A stretch of DNA of 64,000 nt, from contig CAZOEL010000022.1 of NCBI GenBank assembly GCA_964578835.1, positions 20,976 to 84,975 on the forward strand. The letters are read 5' to 3'. The DNA comes from CAZOEL01 sp964578835. GTDB taxonomy: Bacteria > Desulfobacterota > Syntrophobacteria > Syntrophobacterales > Syntrophobacteraceae. The notes beneath the pieces were generated by a model. That model was not told the origin of the DNA and ran no database searches. It saw nothing but the letters and a program-made list of their open reading frames with translations. Positions 1-8,238 of this stretch are shown in pieces (the stretch's first letter is position 1; each line of letters opens with the position of its first letter). The position numbers were made by a program, and so were the translations under genes.

Positions 1-2
1 TC

Positions 3-224
3 GCGGTCATGTCGGGAAGAGACCCCTTGATCATATTCACGCTTCCGCATGACGCAAGCCTCCTCTGCCTTCTGGCCTACCGGCCGGGAGACAAGGAGGT
101 GGTGAAGGCGAACGAGCGTTTTATCTACAATCAGGTGTTCACGATGAAGGTGGACCAGGTTCGGATCTTTTGGTTGACGCCAGAAGATGTCGAGAGCAAG
201 CTCACGGTGAGGAGAACGGCATGA
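3..224 (+). CDS. Hypothetical protein, 5' end cut by window
   Basis: The frame is open to the left window edge. The first ATG, at base 9, has no ribosome binding site in front of it, so the true start is probably upstream of the window. The visible 71-odd residues contain no motif I recognise and no membrane segment. The stop overlaps the ATG of the next gene (ATGA, 221-224), so this is the upstream member of a translationally coupled string of small genes typical of phage early or accessory regions. Function is unknown. Codon use resembles that of the next four genes. Confidence 0.55.
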   Translation, partial: AVMSGRDPLIIFTLPHDASLLCLLAYRPGDKEVVKANERFIYNQVFTMKVDQVRIFWLTPEDVESKLTVRRTA

Positions 225-439
225 CAGAACCCACGAACGAGGACAGGGCAGAATGGGCGAGGAAAGCCCTCGCCACATTCATGTTTACGACGGGAAGCGA
301 GAGAGAGGACGCCGTGTGTGATCTCCTCGCAGACCTCATGCACTACTGCCGCCTGAACGATATCGACTTCGAGGACGAACTGCGCAGAGGCCGGGTCCAC
401 TTCGAAGAAGAGGTCTCGGAAGAAGAGGAAGCGAGCTGA
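221..439 (+). CDS. Small acidic hypothetical protein (72 aa)
   Basis: I start this at ATG 221 rather than at an earlier in-frame codon (170), because a GGTGAGGAG-like ribosome binding site lies directly before 221 and the ATG overlaps the preceding stop. The 72-aa product is acidic and ends in a glutamate-rich tail (EEEVSEEEEAS). No known domain is recognisable. Its stop overlaps the next gene's ATG at 439 (TGATG), so the three genes are coupled. The role is unknown; small acidic proteins like this are common in phage operons. Confidence 0.6.
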   Translation: MTEPTNEDRAEWARKALATFMFTTGSEREDAVCDLLADLMHYCRLNDIDFEDELRRGRVHFEEEVSEEEEAS

Positions 440-1371
440 TGCGTTTCGACCGTTTTTGCGGCATAGTCGAGCGGCACATCCCGCATCTCAGAAAATACGC
501 TGAGTCGGCAAGGATATTCACCTTCGAGGAGGCCCCGCACAAGTTCCTGCCCGATGACTACCCGGACAGTGACCGGGAGTTCATAAACGAGAACTTCTTT
601 CTGCCCTTTCGCACCATCGCCGTAGAGGACGCGGCGAGCCTCATCATTCTGCACGATCCCGAGCCCGGCCAGCGGGGCATGAATCTCCCCAGGATCTTTA
701 TCGAGTTCGCCGAGATAGACGGAACCAACAAGGACGTCTTCGACTCGAAGGTCGATCACAGGCTGGGGATCGACCAGCAGATGATAGAGGAGACGCGATG
801 CGAGATGATGGCGATAGACTCAGAGATGTGCTCCATCCAGTGGGGCTACATCCGCTGTCATCTCGAGCCGGGCGGTATCACGCAAACCGACGGCTGGGTC
901 GAGGAGGCCTCGATGCTCTCCAAATCAAAAGTCTACTCGCGCGACACAAAAGAGAGGGCGGCAGCGAATCCGGGCTGGGAGATGCTAAGGCGCTCAACGC
1001 TCTCGAACGCCAAGGTCGCCATGATGGAGATGGCCCTGGCAAATCTTCCCTCAAACTTCATAGTCGAGATCACAAACGCCAAGGCCGAGCTGAAGAAGCG
1101 AAAAAGGGACGCGAAGATCCCGAGATCGCAGAATCGTCCGATCTACATCCTCGCGCCCCCAAAAGAGATAAGAAGAGTCATGCGTCTCCCGGAGCCCGGC
1201 GCCGAGGGAGGCCCGAGAACGCCACACGAGAGGCGCGCGCACCCCAGGACTTTCAGGAGCGAGAAGTTCACGAAGATGAAAGGAAAGACGATCATCATCC
1301 CCGCGACTTGGGTGGGTCCGAGCGCGTCGGTCGTGGGAAACCGCAGCTACAAGGTGCGGATCGATCTTTAA
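439..1371 (+). CDS. Phage-type hypothetical protein (310 aa)
   Basis: This is the longest gene of the left module. The N-terminal two thirds is mixed alpha/beta without a recognised motif. Residues about 215-235 are strongly basic (AELKKRKRDAK), and the C-terminus has a basic stretch followed by the segment KGKTIIIPATWVGP. To my recollection that ending resembles conserved hypothetical proteins of tailed phages with no known function; this is an impression, not a search result. Start and stop are coupled to the neighbours, with ATG 439 overlapping the previous stop. A nucleic-acid-binding role is possible from the basic patches but unproven. Confidence 0.65.
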   Translation: MRFDRFCGIVERHIPHLRKYAESARIFTFEEAPHKFLPDDYPDSDREFINENFFLPFRTIAVEDAASLIILHDPEPGQRGMNLPRIFIEFAEIDGTNKDVFDSKVDHRLGIDQQMIEETRCEMMAIDSEMCSIQWGYIRCHLEPGGITQTDGWVEEASMLSKSKVYSRDTKERAAANPGWEMLRRSTLSNAKVAMMEMALANLPSNFIVEITNAKAELKKRKRDAKIPRSQNRPIYILAPPKEIRRVMRLPEPGAEGGPRTPHERRAHPRTFRSEKFTKMKGKTIIIPATWVGPSASVVGNRSYKVRIDL

Positions 1372-1381
1372 GGAGACGTTA

Positions 1382-1618
1382 ATGCAGGTGTGCTCGATGA
1401 AAAGCAACCACTGGATCAAGATGGAAGCGGAGGTCAAACGCACTCTTACCGAAGCTTACGAGGACATCGAGGAATTCATAGAGAACGAAAGCAATATACT
1501 CACCGAGATCGCAAAGCAGCCCCTCCAGTGCAACGGCTATGGCACCGGCGATCCCTGCGACCCGGCGGACGAGACGTACAAGGAAGAGATAATGCAGAGC
1601 AGGAAAGAGAAAGACTAA
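1382..1618 (+). CDS. Small hypothetical protein (78 aa)
   Basis: An AAGGAG ribosome binding site lies six bases before ATG 1382, which supports this start. The product is 78 aa, mostly helical in character and acidic, with several cysteines (CSM near the start, CNGY and CDPA in the middle). It lies ten bases after the preceding gene and ends immediately before the next start, so it belongs to the same operon. I do not recognise a family. Function is unknown. Confidence 0.55.
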   Translation: MQVCSMKSNHWIKMEAEVKRTLTEAYEDIEEFIENESNILTEIAKQPLQCNGYGTGDPCDPADETYKEEIMQSRKEKD

Positions 1619-1891
1619 GTGCAGCAGCTCAGCATTCGTAGCATAGCCCAGGAAATAGATGCCAGGATCGCTCTCCTCGAGAGCGATGGACTAAAGCCCC
1701 TCTTTATTGTCATCGGCAAGACTTCTTACGGATATCTCACGGCCGAACTTCGCAACAGAACAAAAGTGAAAGAGCCGCCAAGAGAGTACCAAGGCTGTAA
1801 AATCGTCCTGGACCCCTGGCGGCACTTCTACCTTGAGGTCGTGGGCGATATCGTTGCCCACATCGAATGGATGGAAAAGAGAAAGAAGTGA
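1619..1891 (+). CDS. Small hypothetical protein (90 aa, GTG start)
   Basis: The gene starts with GTG at 1619, directly after the TAA of the previous gene, with a purine-rich AGGAAAGAGAAAG stretch as the probable ribosome binding site. The 90-aa product has a helical N-terminus followed by a hydrophobic strand (PLFIVIGKTSYGYL) and a basic C-terminus. I recognise no catalytic motif. It is the last gene of the plus-strand string; the next gene is convergent and ends 33 bases away. Function is unknown; a phage accessory protein is the best guess from context. Confidence 0.55.
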   Translation: MQQLSIRSIAQEIDARIALLESDGLKPLFIVIGKTSYGYLTAELRNRTKVKEPPREYQGCKIVLDPWRHFYLEVVGDIVAHIEWMEKRKK

Positions 1892-1923
1892 CGGCCAAAC
1901 CCCTGGGCATTAAAAAGACTGGC

Positions 1924-2268
1924 CTAAGGCGCCTGTAGCCCGAGGATGTCGTTTCTTACCTCATAGAGCCCCGGGAGTCCGCGAATAGGGACAGGCTGGA
2001 CTGGCATCGCGTCCTCAAGTTCCCAGACCCACAGCTTCGGATCGAAGGAGACTTTGGCCTTCATCTCGTCCGCCGGTGTCATTGGGCGGCAGCCTGTCAC
2101 AACAACCATGCAGATGGATACGCCAGCGGGGCCAAGATCCCTGGGCGATAAGGTCGATACGATGAGAAGAGGCCCCCGGTGGCCGGTCTTCCAAGTGCGC
2201 GTCTCAAGCGTCTTTTCACCCGTAGCAATCCAGCCGGCGTAGGGCTGTCTTATGGATATAGCCTTCAT
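1924..2268 (-). CDS. ASCH-domain protein
   Basis: The product (114 aa from the chosen start) begins MKAISIRQPYAGWIATG followed by ETRTW. This is the classic opening of small ASCH proteins, a PUA-like fold thought to bind modified or structured RNA or nucleotides. A hydrophobic strand (GPLLIVST) and a C-terminal WVWELED segment also fit. I start at 2268, not at the further upstream ATG (2301), because a GAGAGGTGA ribosome binding site precedes 2268 and homologues start at this methionine. It lies on the opposite strand to its neighbours, with its own promoter-like sequence. Small ASCH proteins are frequent in phages and defence regions. Substrate is unknown. Confidence 0.8.
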   Translation of the reverse strand: MKAISIRQPYAGWIATGEKTLETRTWKTGHRGPLLIVSTLSPRDLGPAGVSICMVVVTGCRPMTPADEMKAKVSFDPKLWVWELEDAMPVQPVPIRGLPGLYEVRNDILGLQAP

Positions 2269-2292
2269 GTTCACCTCTCTTTTTAAACTATA

Positions 2293-2321
2293 ATAATACA
2301 CACTAAGAGCTAACTTAGCAA
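2293..2321 (-). promoter_or_regulatory. Candidate promoter for the ASCH gene
   Basis: Read on the minus strand, TTGCTA (2321-2316) and TATTAT (2298-2293) are separated by exactly 17 bases, a good sigma70-type arrangement. They lie 25 bases upstream of the ASCH start codon. This is seen in sequence only. Confidence 0.45.
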
Positions 2322-2331
2322 GCTATAAATC

Positions 2332-2361
2332 TATGGCATTATGCCATACTACATGTAGTAT
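2332..2361. repeat. Two overlapping perfect palindromes
   Basis: TATGGCAT-T-ATGCCATA (2332-2348) is an inverted repeat with 8-bp arms and a single central base. It runs directly into ATACTACATGTAGTAT (2346-2361), a perfect 16-bp palindrome. They lie upstream of the ASCH promoter and directly before a serine-recombinase fragment. They may be a recombinase or regulator binding site, or the scar of a mobile element end. No function can be assigned from sequence alone. Confidence 0.5.
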
Positions 2362-2485
2362 TTATGGAACAAGGACCAAGATCTCTCTTCAGATAGACGC
2401 CCTCAATGCAGCGGGGGTGACCTACATCTTCAAGGAAAAGATGAGCTCTGCTTTGAAGACGACGAAGGCGCTGGCGGTACAATAG
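2357..2485 (+). pseudogene. Serine recombinase (resolvase/invertase) N-terminal fragment
   Basis: In the frame ending at the TAG at 2483-2485 the translation contains the segment SLQIDALNAAGV followed by IFKEKMSSA. In resolvase/invertase N-terminal domains the equivalent stretch (QIDALKAAGC, then I-F-x-E-K-x-S-G) follows the catalytic serine region. The start, the catalytic serine and everything after about 40 residues are missing, so this is a relic. It suggests that a transposon or invertible element once sat at this junction, next to the palindromes at 2332-2361. Identification rests on motif resemblance only. Confidence 0.55.
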
Positions 2486-2557
2486 ACCAGCAGGCCTGGC
2501 TCCTTTTCATACGACACCCTTTAACCGATCCTCTCCTCCTTTACGATTTCAACTTAA

Positions 2558-2903
2558 GGAAATTCGGAGACGGAAGCCATTCATTGGCTTCTCCTGGACC
2601 GTGAGACGGACGAGCCTTGGGTAGGAAAAAAGGCCGCGGTCTTAGTCGCTCTCCACGCTCACAGGCCACAAGTAGAAGATTCTCTTCCTCCTGATTTTGA
2701 GACGTGGGAAAGGCTTTCCGGGCCATCCTGGACGCCATGGAGAACATGCAAAGCCCTCCACCGAAGAGATCATGGCTGCCGTTCAGGAAGAATATCTCCT
2801 TTCCCAGATGTTCGCCTCCTGGCTCGACTCCGAACACATGAAGGTGATTGAGGAGATCGGGAAAGGAGAGGGCCACACCGAAGGAGTACTCAACTGGCTT
2901 TAA
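2558..2903 (+). pseudogene. Frameshifted gene relic of unknown function
   Basis: Three coding-like stretches in different frames read as one protein. The first is about 2558-2705 (EAIHWLLLDRETDEPWVG, then KKAAVLVALHAHRPQ). The second is about 2705-2755 (KAFRAILDAMENMQ). The third is about 2760-2903 (EEIMAAVQEEYLLSQMF, ending in EGVLNWL and TAA). The joins need at least two frameshifts. The amino-acid content looks real rather than random, but I recognise no family. It appears to be a decayed member of the plus-strand phage-type gene string. Confidence 0.4.
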
Positions 2904-2916
2904 TTTGCCAGGAGCT

Positions 2917-3056
2917 ATGCAGAAAGCTCTTCAAAGAGTAAGAGACAACATTAAAGAGAGATGGGAGGGGGCATGGTATCACCGGAACCGCCTTCAAGCA
3001 TGAATGAGATCTACAAACTGGTCGAGAAAGCGAGAGAACACGAAGAAGTACATTGA
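2917..3056 (+). other. Two tiny overlapping reading frames
   Basis: ATG 2917 follows the sequence CAGGAGCT and opens a 28-codon frame ending at the TGA at 3001-3003. A second ATG at 3000 overlaps that stop (ATGA) and opens an 18-codon frame (MNEIYKLVEKAREHEEVH) ending at 3056. The ATGA coupling imitates the genes at 221-439. Both products are very short and are probably truncated relics of the phage-type operon rather than working genes. Confidence 0.25.
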
Positions 3057-3682
3057 AGAACGAAGTCGATGATCTCAGGTTCCAAGACGGGTCACAGACA
3101 TGAGAGCAGGAGCTTGGCCGGGAGGACTCCCGCTGTCCATGTTTCCTTTAGGGCATAGTTCGGTTATGGTGTAAGCTAAAATTTATTATTCAGTTTCGAT
3201 TTTTTTGCCGACCTATGCCTTGTATGGCTTTGCGAAGTGGCGGTAATTTGCCAGTCCTCTCTGAAAACCATGGTACATGTAGCTTTTTCGATTTTCGATT
3301 CGAAAAACTGGAACAGCAGATACTGCAGAGTGGCTGGGGCGCCAGGCCTACTCGACGGTAAGATGAGGAGTACATCTCAGCGAATTTTTTCCACTGTCTT
3401 GTCTGGCCATGCCCGGTTTGGTAGTATGGCATCCAAGCATACGTATGCCCAAAGAATGGGGAAAGAAGCTAAACTAGGGCTTTGTATGTCAGCGATTTAA
3501 CGGCAAGCAAGCCCCGTAAAATTCACTATTGCACAAGAGACATTTTTGAGATAAAGGATCGATATTAACAATTATAACCCGACGATCATTGCTAAATTCC
3601 AGGCTTCTTCTGTGCCACAGGACAGCTAATTGCCCCTTTGTGGCGAGCACTTCTCTAGCTTGAAGTTTTCCTATAAAGGTCC
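3057..3682. other. Gene-poor stretch before the defence operon
   Basis: About 625 bases carry no convincing gene. Short open frames on both strands show no ribosome binding sites and no recognisable protein. A small inverted repeat (TTTTTCG...CGAAAAA) lies near 3285-3310. The last 180 bases are AT-rich and must hold the leader of the operon that starts at 3683, but I see no clear -35/-10 pair with good spacing. Confidence 0.4.
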
Positions 3683-4729
3683 GTGATGATCGTTGAAGGA
3701 GCAATAGCAGGCATGGGAATGACCCCCCAACCCTTACCTGGTGATCTTTCGTCTTGGATCGCTGAGGTATTTTTCGCACGCCATGAGACCTTTTGCCCCC
3801 GCTATGGCTGGCTCAAAAAGGGCTTCGACGGTGTCAAAGCCGACCCTCGGATCTTCGACTCTGACGAGGCAATCGTCAGTCTAGGTGTAGGTAAGAACAT
3901 GGTAAAGTCCATCCGCTTCTGGTGCACCGCTTTCCACCTGATCGGACCCAAACTGCCTGAATCTGGGCAGGACACTATCAATAAGGATGTTCCGGTTTCC
4001 ATCGCTCCGTTGCGGATGTCTGGACAGATGGCTCCAACGGAATTCGGCCGGGCGCTCCTTTCCAATGAAGGATGGGATCCTTACCTGGAAGATCCAGCGA
4101 GTCTTTGGCTCCTCCATTGGAAGTTGTTCTCTGTCCCCATTGCGGCGACAGCCTGGTCACTTGCAATCAATTTTGGCCATCTCGGGTCCTTCACCCTTCG
4201 TGACTTCGGCCAGTCGCTACTCGACCAACGCGAGCCATTTTCAATCCTCAAGCGCTACTCGGATTCATCCATCCTCAAGGACGCTTCCTGTTTCATTCGC
4301 ATGTATGCACCTGTAGGAAGGCAGGTATCCGAGGAGATTGAGTGTCCCTTTACGAGCCTAGGCCTCTTGCTTCCCGGGGATGAACCACAATCCTACCGGT
4401 TCAATTTGGCAGACAAGAGTACACTTCCCTGTGAGATATTTCTCGCTGCCTGCTTTGATTACGCCTCCCAAATTCGTCCGGGCGCGAGAACACTCCCTTT
4501 GAATGATATTGCCTACGGGGTTAACTCCCCCGGAGCCGTCTTCAAGATATCTGAGACTGATATCGGCTACCGGCTTGAGAAGGCCGTGGAGGAGTGGGAC
4601 GAGAAGGTCCACTTTATCGAACTCTACGGTAGCCGCCAATTGCAGTTTGATACAAGCCCCGCAGAGCTTTTCAGAGAAGCACTCGAGAGATACTATGGCC
4701 AACGAGTAGAAATGGAGCAGAACGCATGA
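3683..4729 (+). CDS. DUF4007 family protein (defence operon gene 1)
   Basis: The product (348 aa) carries the DUF4007 signature: ARHETFCPRYGWLKKGFD at about 32-49, LGVGKNMVKSIRFWC at 67-81 and EGWDPYLEDPASLWLLHW at 129-146. DUF4007 proteins are known from gene neighbourhoods with DndC-like sulfurtransferases, but their biochemical role is not known. The frame opens with GTG 3683 and ATG 3686 behind an AAAGG site; ATG 3713, behind GAAGGAG, is a good alternative start. The stop overlaps the ATG of the ATPase gene (4726), so the two are translationally coupled. A second, shorter relative lies at 20560-21414 and is also followed by an ATPase gene. A DNA-binding adaptor role is plausible but inferred. 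Confidence 0.85.
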   Translation: MMIVEGAIAGMGMTPQPLPGDLSSWIAEVFFARHETFCPRYGWLKKGFDGVKADPRIFDSDEAIVSLGVGKNMVKSIRFWCTAFHLIGPKLPESGQDTINKDVPVSIAPLRMSGQMAPTEFGRALLSNEGWDPYLEDPASLWLLHWKLFSVPIAATAWSLAINFGHLGSFTLRDFGQSLLDQREPFSILKRYSDSSILKDASCFIRMYAPVGRQVSEEIECPFTSLGLLLPGDEPQSYRFNLADKSTLPCEIFLAACFDYASQIRPGARTLPLNDIAYGVNSPGAVFKISETDIGYRLEKAVEEWDEKVHFIELYGSRQLQFDTSPAELFREALERYYGQRVEMEQNA

Positions 4730-7700
4730 ACCTTTCTGACTTCATTTCACCTGACACTATGGTCGCACGTTCGATCAATCTTGAGCGAGACATGGGAAAT
4801 CGCTCGATCCTGCACCAATATCATCTTACCGGCAAAGGGTTGGAGATTATTAGCCGCTTTGACGCAAAACTGCATGACGGCGGCAAAGCAGCTTGGTCTC
4901 TTATCGGCCCTTACGGTATGGGAAAGTCGTCTTTCTCAAACTTCCTCCTGGCCCTTTGTGGACCTGAGTCGGAAACAGATACTCAGACTGCTAGGCGAAT
5001 GCTGGCGGAAAAGAACCCTGAACTCTACCGCCGATTTTCCTCCGGTATCTCAAAACACTCTACCGCAACCGGTGGGCTTCTGCGCGTCCCTGCAACGGCT
5101 TCCTTCGAGCCACTTAACAGAACCTTAGCCAAAGGACTTCATCGGGCTGTTCAGAAGTCCGAATGCTGGCCTGAGGGATGTGGAAATGGAGCACGGTTGC
5201 TCGTCGAACGAACTGCTCAGCTCTCAAACGCCGATGTACCCGAGAGCAGTCAGCTCGTGGAACTCTTTAAAGAGGCAAGCCAGCTCTACGGTGCTCCTGT
5301 CGCCCTTGTGATTGACGAGTTCGGTAAGAATCTGGAGTTCCTAGCTCGTCATCCCGCCCGTGGGGATCTCTACGTTCTTCAGCAGCTCGCTGAATCGGAG
5401 GAAGGGCTCTACCTGTGGGTTTGCCTGCATCAGGCGTTCGACCAGTATGCTTCCCGGATGACCAGCAGTCAGATCCAGGAATGGGGAAAGATCCATGGGC
5501 GATTTGAAGACATCTCTTTTGTAGAGCCCAGATATCAGATGATTCGCTTCATCGGCGAAACGCTCAAACGTAAGGATCACCCTCAGCTCAATAAGGCGGT
5601 CCGCAGATGGGCGGAGGAGTTCAGCGCAGCCATGGAGCAGCATGGGCTTCTCGAGTTCGGAAAACTCAATGTAGAGGAACTCGATGGGCTCTATCCGCTT
5701 CACCCATTGACTGCTCTCATCCTTCCTGAGCTGTGCGTCCGTTTTGCACAGAACGACCGGACCTTGTTTGCATTTCTCTGCGGCGGAGAGCCGAACGCGA
5801 TTCCAGCTTTCCTCGCTGCTCAGTCTGCTGATCTCGATTCAGGTGTGCTGCCGACTTTTGGGCCTGAACTCCTTTACGACTACTTCTTAGCCTCGAGCGC
5901 AAGCGCTCTCATGAACAGACCTGAGTCCCACAGGTGGATCGAGATCCATGACATTATCGAGCGTTCAAGGAATCTCGATCCTTTTGTTCTAAAAGTCTTG
6001 AAGACGATTGGACTCCTCAACCTGATCTCTGGTCCATCGCGCTTCCGAGCCTCCAAGGCCCTCCTCTCTCTTGCTTTCCTGCGGCCAAAATCAGGTGAGC
6101 ATGGTCTCTCAGACGAGTTACGACGGATTCTTGATGAAAACATCTCCAGTGGCGTGCTTATTTATCGGGACTATGCTGACGAGTACCGTCTCTGGGAGGG
6201 CTCTGATTTCGATATCCCTGCCGCCATTCTGGAGAAGAAGGGGTTATTTGCCAAAGACCCCCTCGGTCCACACCTCAAGGATAGTCTTCCCCTCATGCCT
6301 CTCACCGCCTCTCGGCATTCCTATCGGACGGGGACCCTCAGACATTTCGAGCGTCGTTGGTGCGCTGTTAGCGATCTTGAGGGTAAGCTACCAACAGTGC
6401 CTTCCCCCGAATTCGATGGACTGCTCCTATATTGCTTTGGCAAGGGGCCGTTGCCCGAGAGCTTCTTCAATGCGATGGCCAATGGGCTTGAGGATGGGCG
6501 TCCGCTCGTCATCGCCTATAATCCTTGCGAGGAGGAAATCCGGGAGATGGTACTTGATGCTGCAGCGGCTCGAGAGGTTTTGACGAAATCCCGGGAGTTG
6601 GACCGTGATGGCGTAGCACGAAAGGAGGCAAGGTTCCGTGCTTCAGCGGCGGAGGAATGCCTTCGCTCCACGCTGGCTGAGCTTTTCTCTCCCGGAAATG
6701 ACGATGTGAATTGGCACGCAATGGGTAGCATTCGCACTTTGAGGTCCCATCGCGATCTCTCACAACTCCTCTCCGAGTGCTGCGACAAGACTTATGAGGC
6801 CTGCCCCATCCTACGTAACGAGCTGATTAACCGCAACCGCCTCTCTTCGGCAGCTGCCCGTGCCCGAAGGGAGCTCATGGAGGCAATGGTTAGCCGTGAA
6901 TCGGAAGTGAATCTTGGGTTGCAAGGCAGCGGTCCTGAAGTAGCCGTCTACCTAACCATGCTCAAAGAAGAGGGAATGCATCGCGAACTCAAAGATGCAA
7001 CCGAGGATGCCGGCACTTGGAATTTCCTGCCCCCTGGCAACGGAAGCAGCTATCACCGCGTTTGGAAGGATCTCTCCGAGGCCATAGAACAGGCAGGTGA
7101 TGAGAACGTACCGGTCTCCTTCCTCATTGATAAACTTCGCCGCCCTCCTTACGGACTGAAGGAGGGGCCTATACCCGTTCTTCTTTGCCTTTTCCTCATC
7201 ATCAACTCCGATGAGGTTGCTCTTTATCAGGAGGGAGCATTTATCCCCAACCTTGGCGCCGAGGAGATGGAACTCATGACCAAACGGCCGGAGTATTTCT
7301 CCATTAGGCGCTTTGCTCCCGGACGGGTGCGTGAGAAACTCCTAAACACCTACATCAGCTTACTTGACGCTCAGTCAGTTGCCTCGGTCCGTCGGTTGCG
7401 TAATGCGACGCTCGTGAGCGTCGTAGCACCGCTCGTGCGGTTCGTGAAGGGCCTCCCGGCATACACGCTCCAGACGAGATCCTTGAGCCAAGCTGCCCAG
7501 TCCGTGCGGCATGCGTTACTGCAGGCTCGTGATCCTGTCGATCTCATTTTTACCGACATCCCGAGAGCGCTCGACCTCGACTCTTTTGAAGATAGTCGTC
7601 CCGTTTCTGAGGAGACCATAGAGCAGTTCCGCAGTCGCTTCAGTCAGGCTATTCTCGAACTCAAGCAGGCCTACTCCCAACTTCTGAGCGGGATAGAGGA

Positions 7701-8238
7701 GACGGTCTCCAAAGCCTTTGGGATCCGAGCGGCCGACCCAGCCGCGCTTCGGGCTCAACTCCAGGATAGGGCACAGCCACTTGTTGAACGCTGTACGGAC
7801 CGGGGACTCCGCCCGCTCTTAGGGATCCTCGCCAGCCATCCAGGGACTTTCCAGGAATGGCTTGTATCCATCGCTACGGTTGCTATCCAGCGACCTGTAG
7901 ACTCCTGGCGCGACACCGACCGAGAAAATTTCTTTGGCTGTATGCGAGATCTTGCCCTGCAGCTTGGTGCCTTTGAAACCCTGATCGCTCGGGCGTTGAA
8001 CGATCTCCCTGCCGCAGGCGGTGGTCAGGAGCCCCGAATGGTCTCACTCTCACGCCCTGACGGTCGAACCGCTACCAGCCTCCTGTGGATGGATGAGGTT
8101 AATATCGAGAGAGCACGCTCGACCCTCAATACTATTCTTGATGGGGTAGACAACCGCTCAGAGCTGGAAGCTCTCTTTCTCCTTCTTGGAGATCACCTCC
8201 TTTCCCCGCCCTCAGACAAGGAGCCTGAACATGACTAA
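4726..8238 (+). CDS. Large P-loop ATPase (defence operon gene 2)
   Basis: This 1170-aa protein has a Walker A motif, GPYGMGKSS, at residues 61-69 and a Walker B-type VALVIDEFGK around D197-E198. Further along, the segment LWVCLHQAFDQY looks like a sensor region of a STAND/AAA-like ATPase. The remaining roughly 900 residues are largely helical without a recognised domain. Size and N-terminal ATPase layout resemble the large ATPases of BREX (BrxC/PglY type) and the ATPases that accompany DUF4007 proteins; I use that only as a comparison. Start and stop overlap the neighbours (ATG over the previous stop; dndC starts at 8231). A motor or loader role in DNA modification is inferred. It is not DndD: I see no SMC-like coiled-coil hinge. 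Confidence 0.75.
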   Translation: MNLSDFISPDTMVARSINLERDMGNRSILHQYHLTGKGLEIISRFDAKLHDGGKAAWSLIGPYGMGKSSFSNFLLALCGPESETDTQTARRMLAEKNPELYRRFSSGISKHSTATGGLLRVPATASFEPLNRTLAKGLHRAVQKSECWPEGCGNGARLLVERTAQLSNADVPESSQLVELFKEASQLYGAPVALVIDEFGKNLEFLARHPARGDLYVLQQLAESEEGLYLWVCLHQAFDQYASRMTSSQIQEWGKIHGRFEDISFVEPRYQMIRFIGETLKRKDHPQLNKAVRRWAEEFSAAMEQHGLLEFGKLNVEELDGLYPLHPLTALILPELCVRFAQNDRTLFAFLCGGEPNAIPAFLAAQSADLDSGVLPTFGPELLYDYFLASSASALMNRPESHRWIEIHDIIERSRNLDPFVLKVLKTIGLLNLISGPSRFRASKALLSLAFLRPKSGEHGLSDELRRILDENISSGVLIYRDYADEYRLWEGSDFDIPAAILEKKGLFAKDPLGPHLKDSLPLMPLTASRHSYRTGTLRHFERRWCAVSDLEGKLPTVPSPEFDGLLLYCFGKGPLPESFFNAMANGLEDGRPLVIAYNPCEEEIREMVLDAAAAREVLTKSRELDRDGVARKEARFRASAAEECLRSTLAELFSPGNDDVNWHAMGSIRTLRSHRDLSQLLSECCDKTYEACPILRNELINRNRLSSAAARARRELMEAMVSRESEVNLGLQGSGPEVAVYLTMLKEEGMHRELKDATEDAGTWNFLPPGNGSSYHRVWKDLSEAIEQAGDENVPVSFLIDKLRRPPYGLKEGPIPVLLCLFLIINSDEVALYQEGAFIPNLGAEEMELMTKRPEYFSIRRFAPGRVREKLLNTYISLLDAQSVASVRRLRNATLVSVVAPLVRFVKGLPAYTLQTRSLSQAAQSVRHALLQARDPVDLIFTDIPRALDLDSFEDSRPVSEETIEQFRSRFSQAILELKQAYSQLLSGIEETVSKAFGIRAADPAALRAQLQDRAQPLVERCTDRGLRPLLGILASHPGTFQEWLVSIATVAIQRPVDSWRDTDRENFFGCMRDLALQLGAFETLIARALNDLPAAGGGQEPRMVSLSRPDGRTATSLLWMDEVNIERARSTLNTILDGVDNRSELEALFLLLGDHLLSPPSDKEPEHD

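Noticed and set aside
4726..8238. Calling the 1170-aa ATPase DndD
   Set aside because: DndD is an SMC-like ATPase with a long central coiled coil; this protein has an N-terminal P-loop followed by a long helical region and no hinge.
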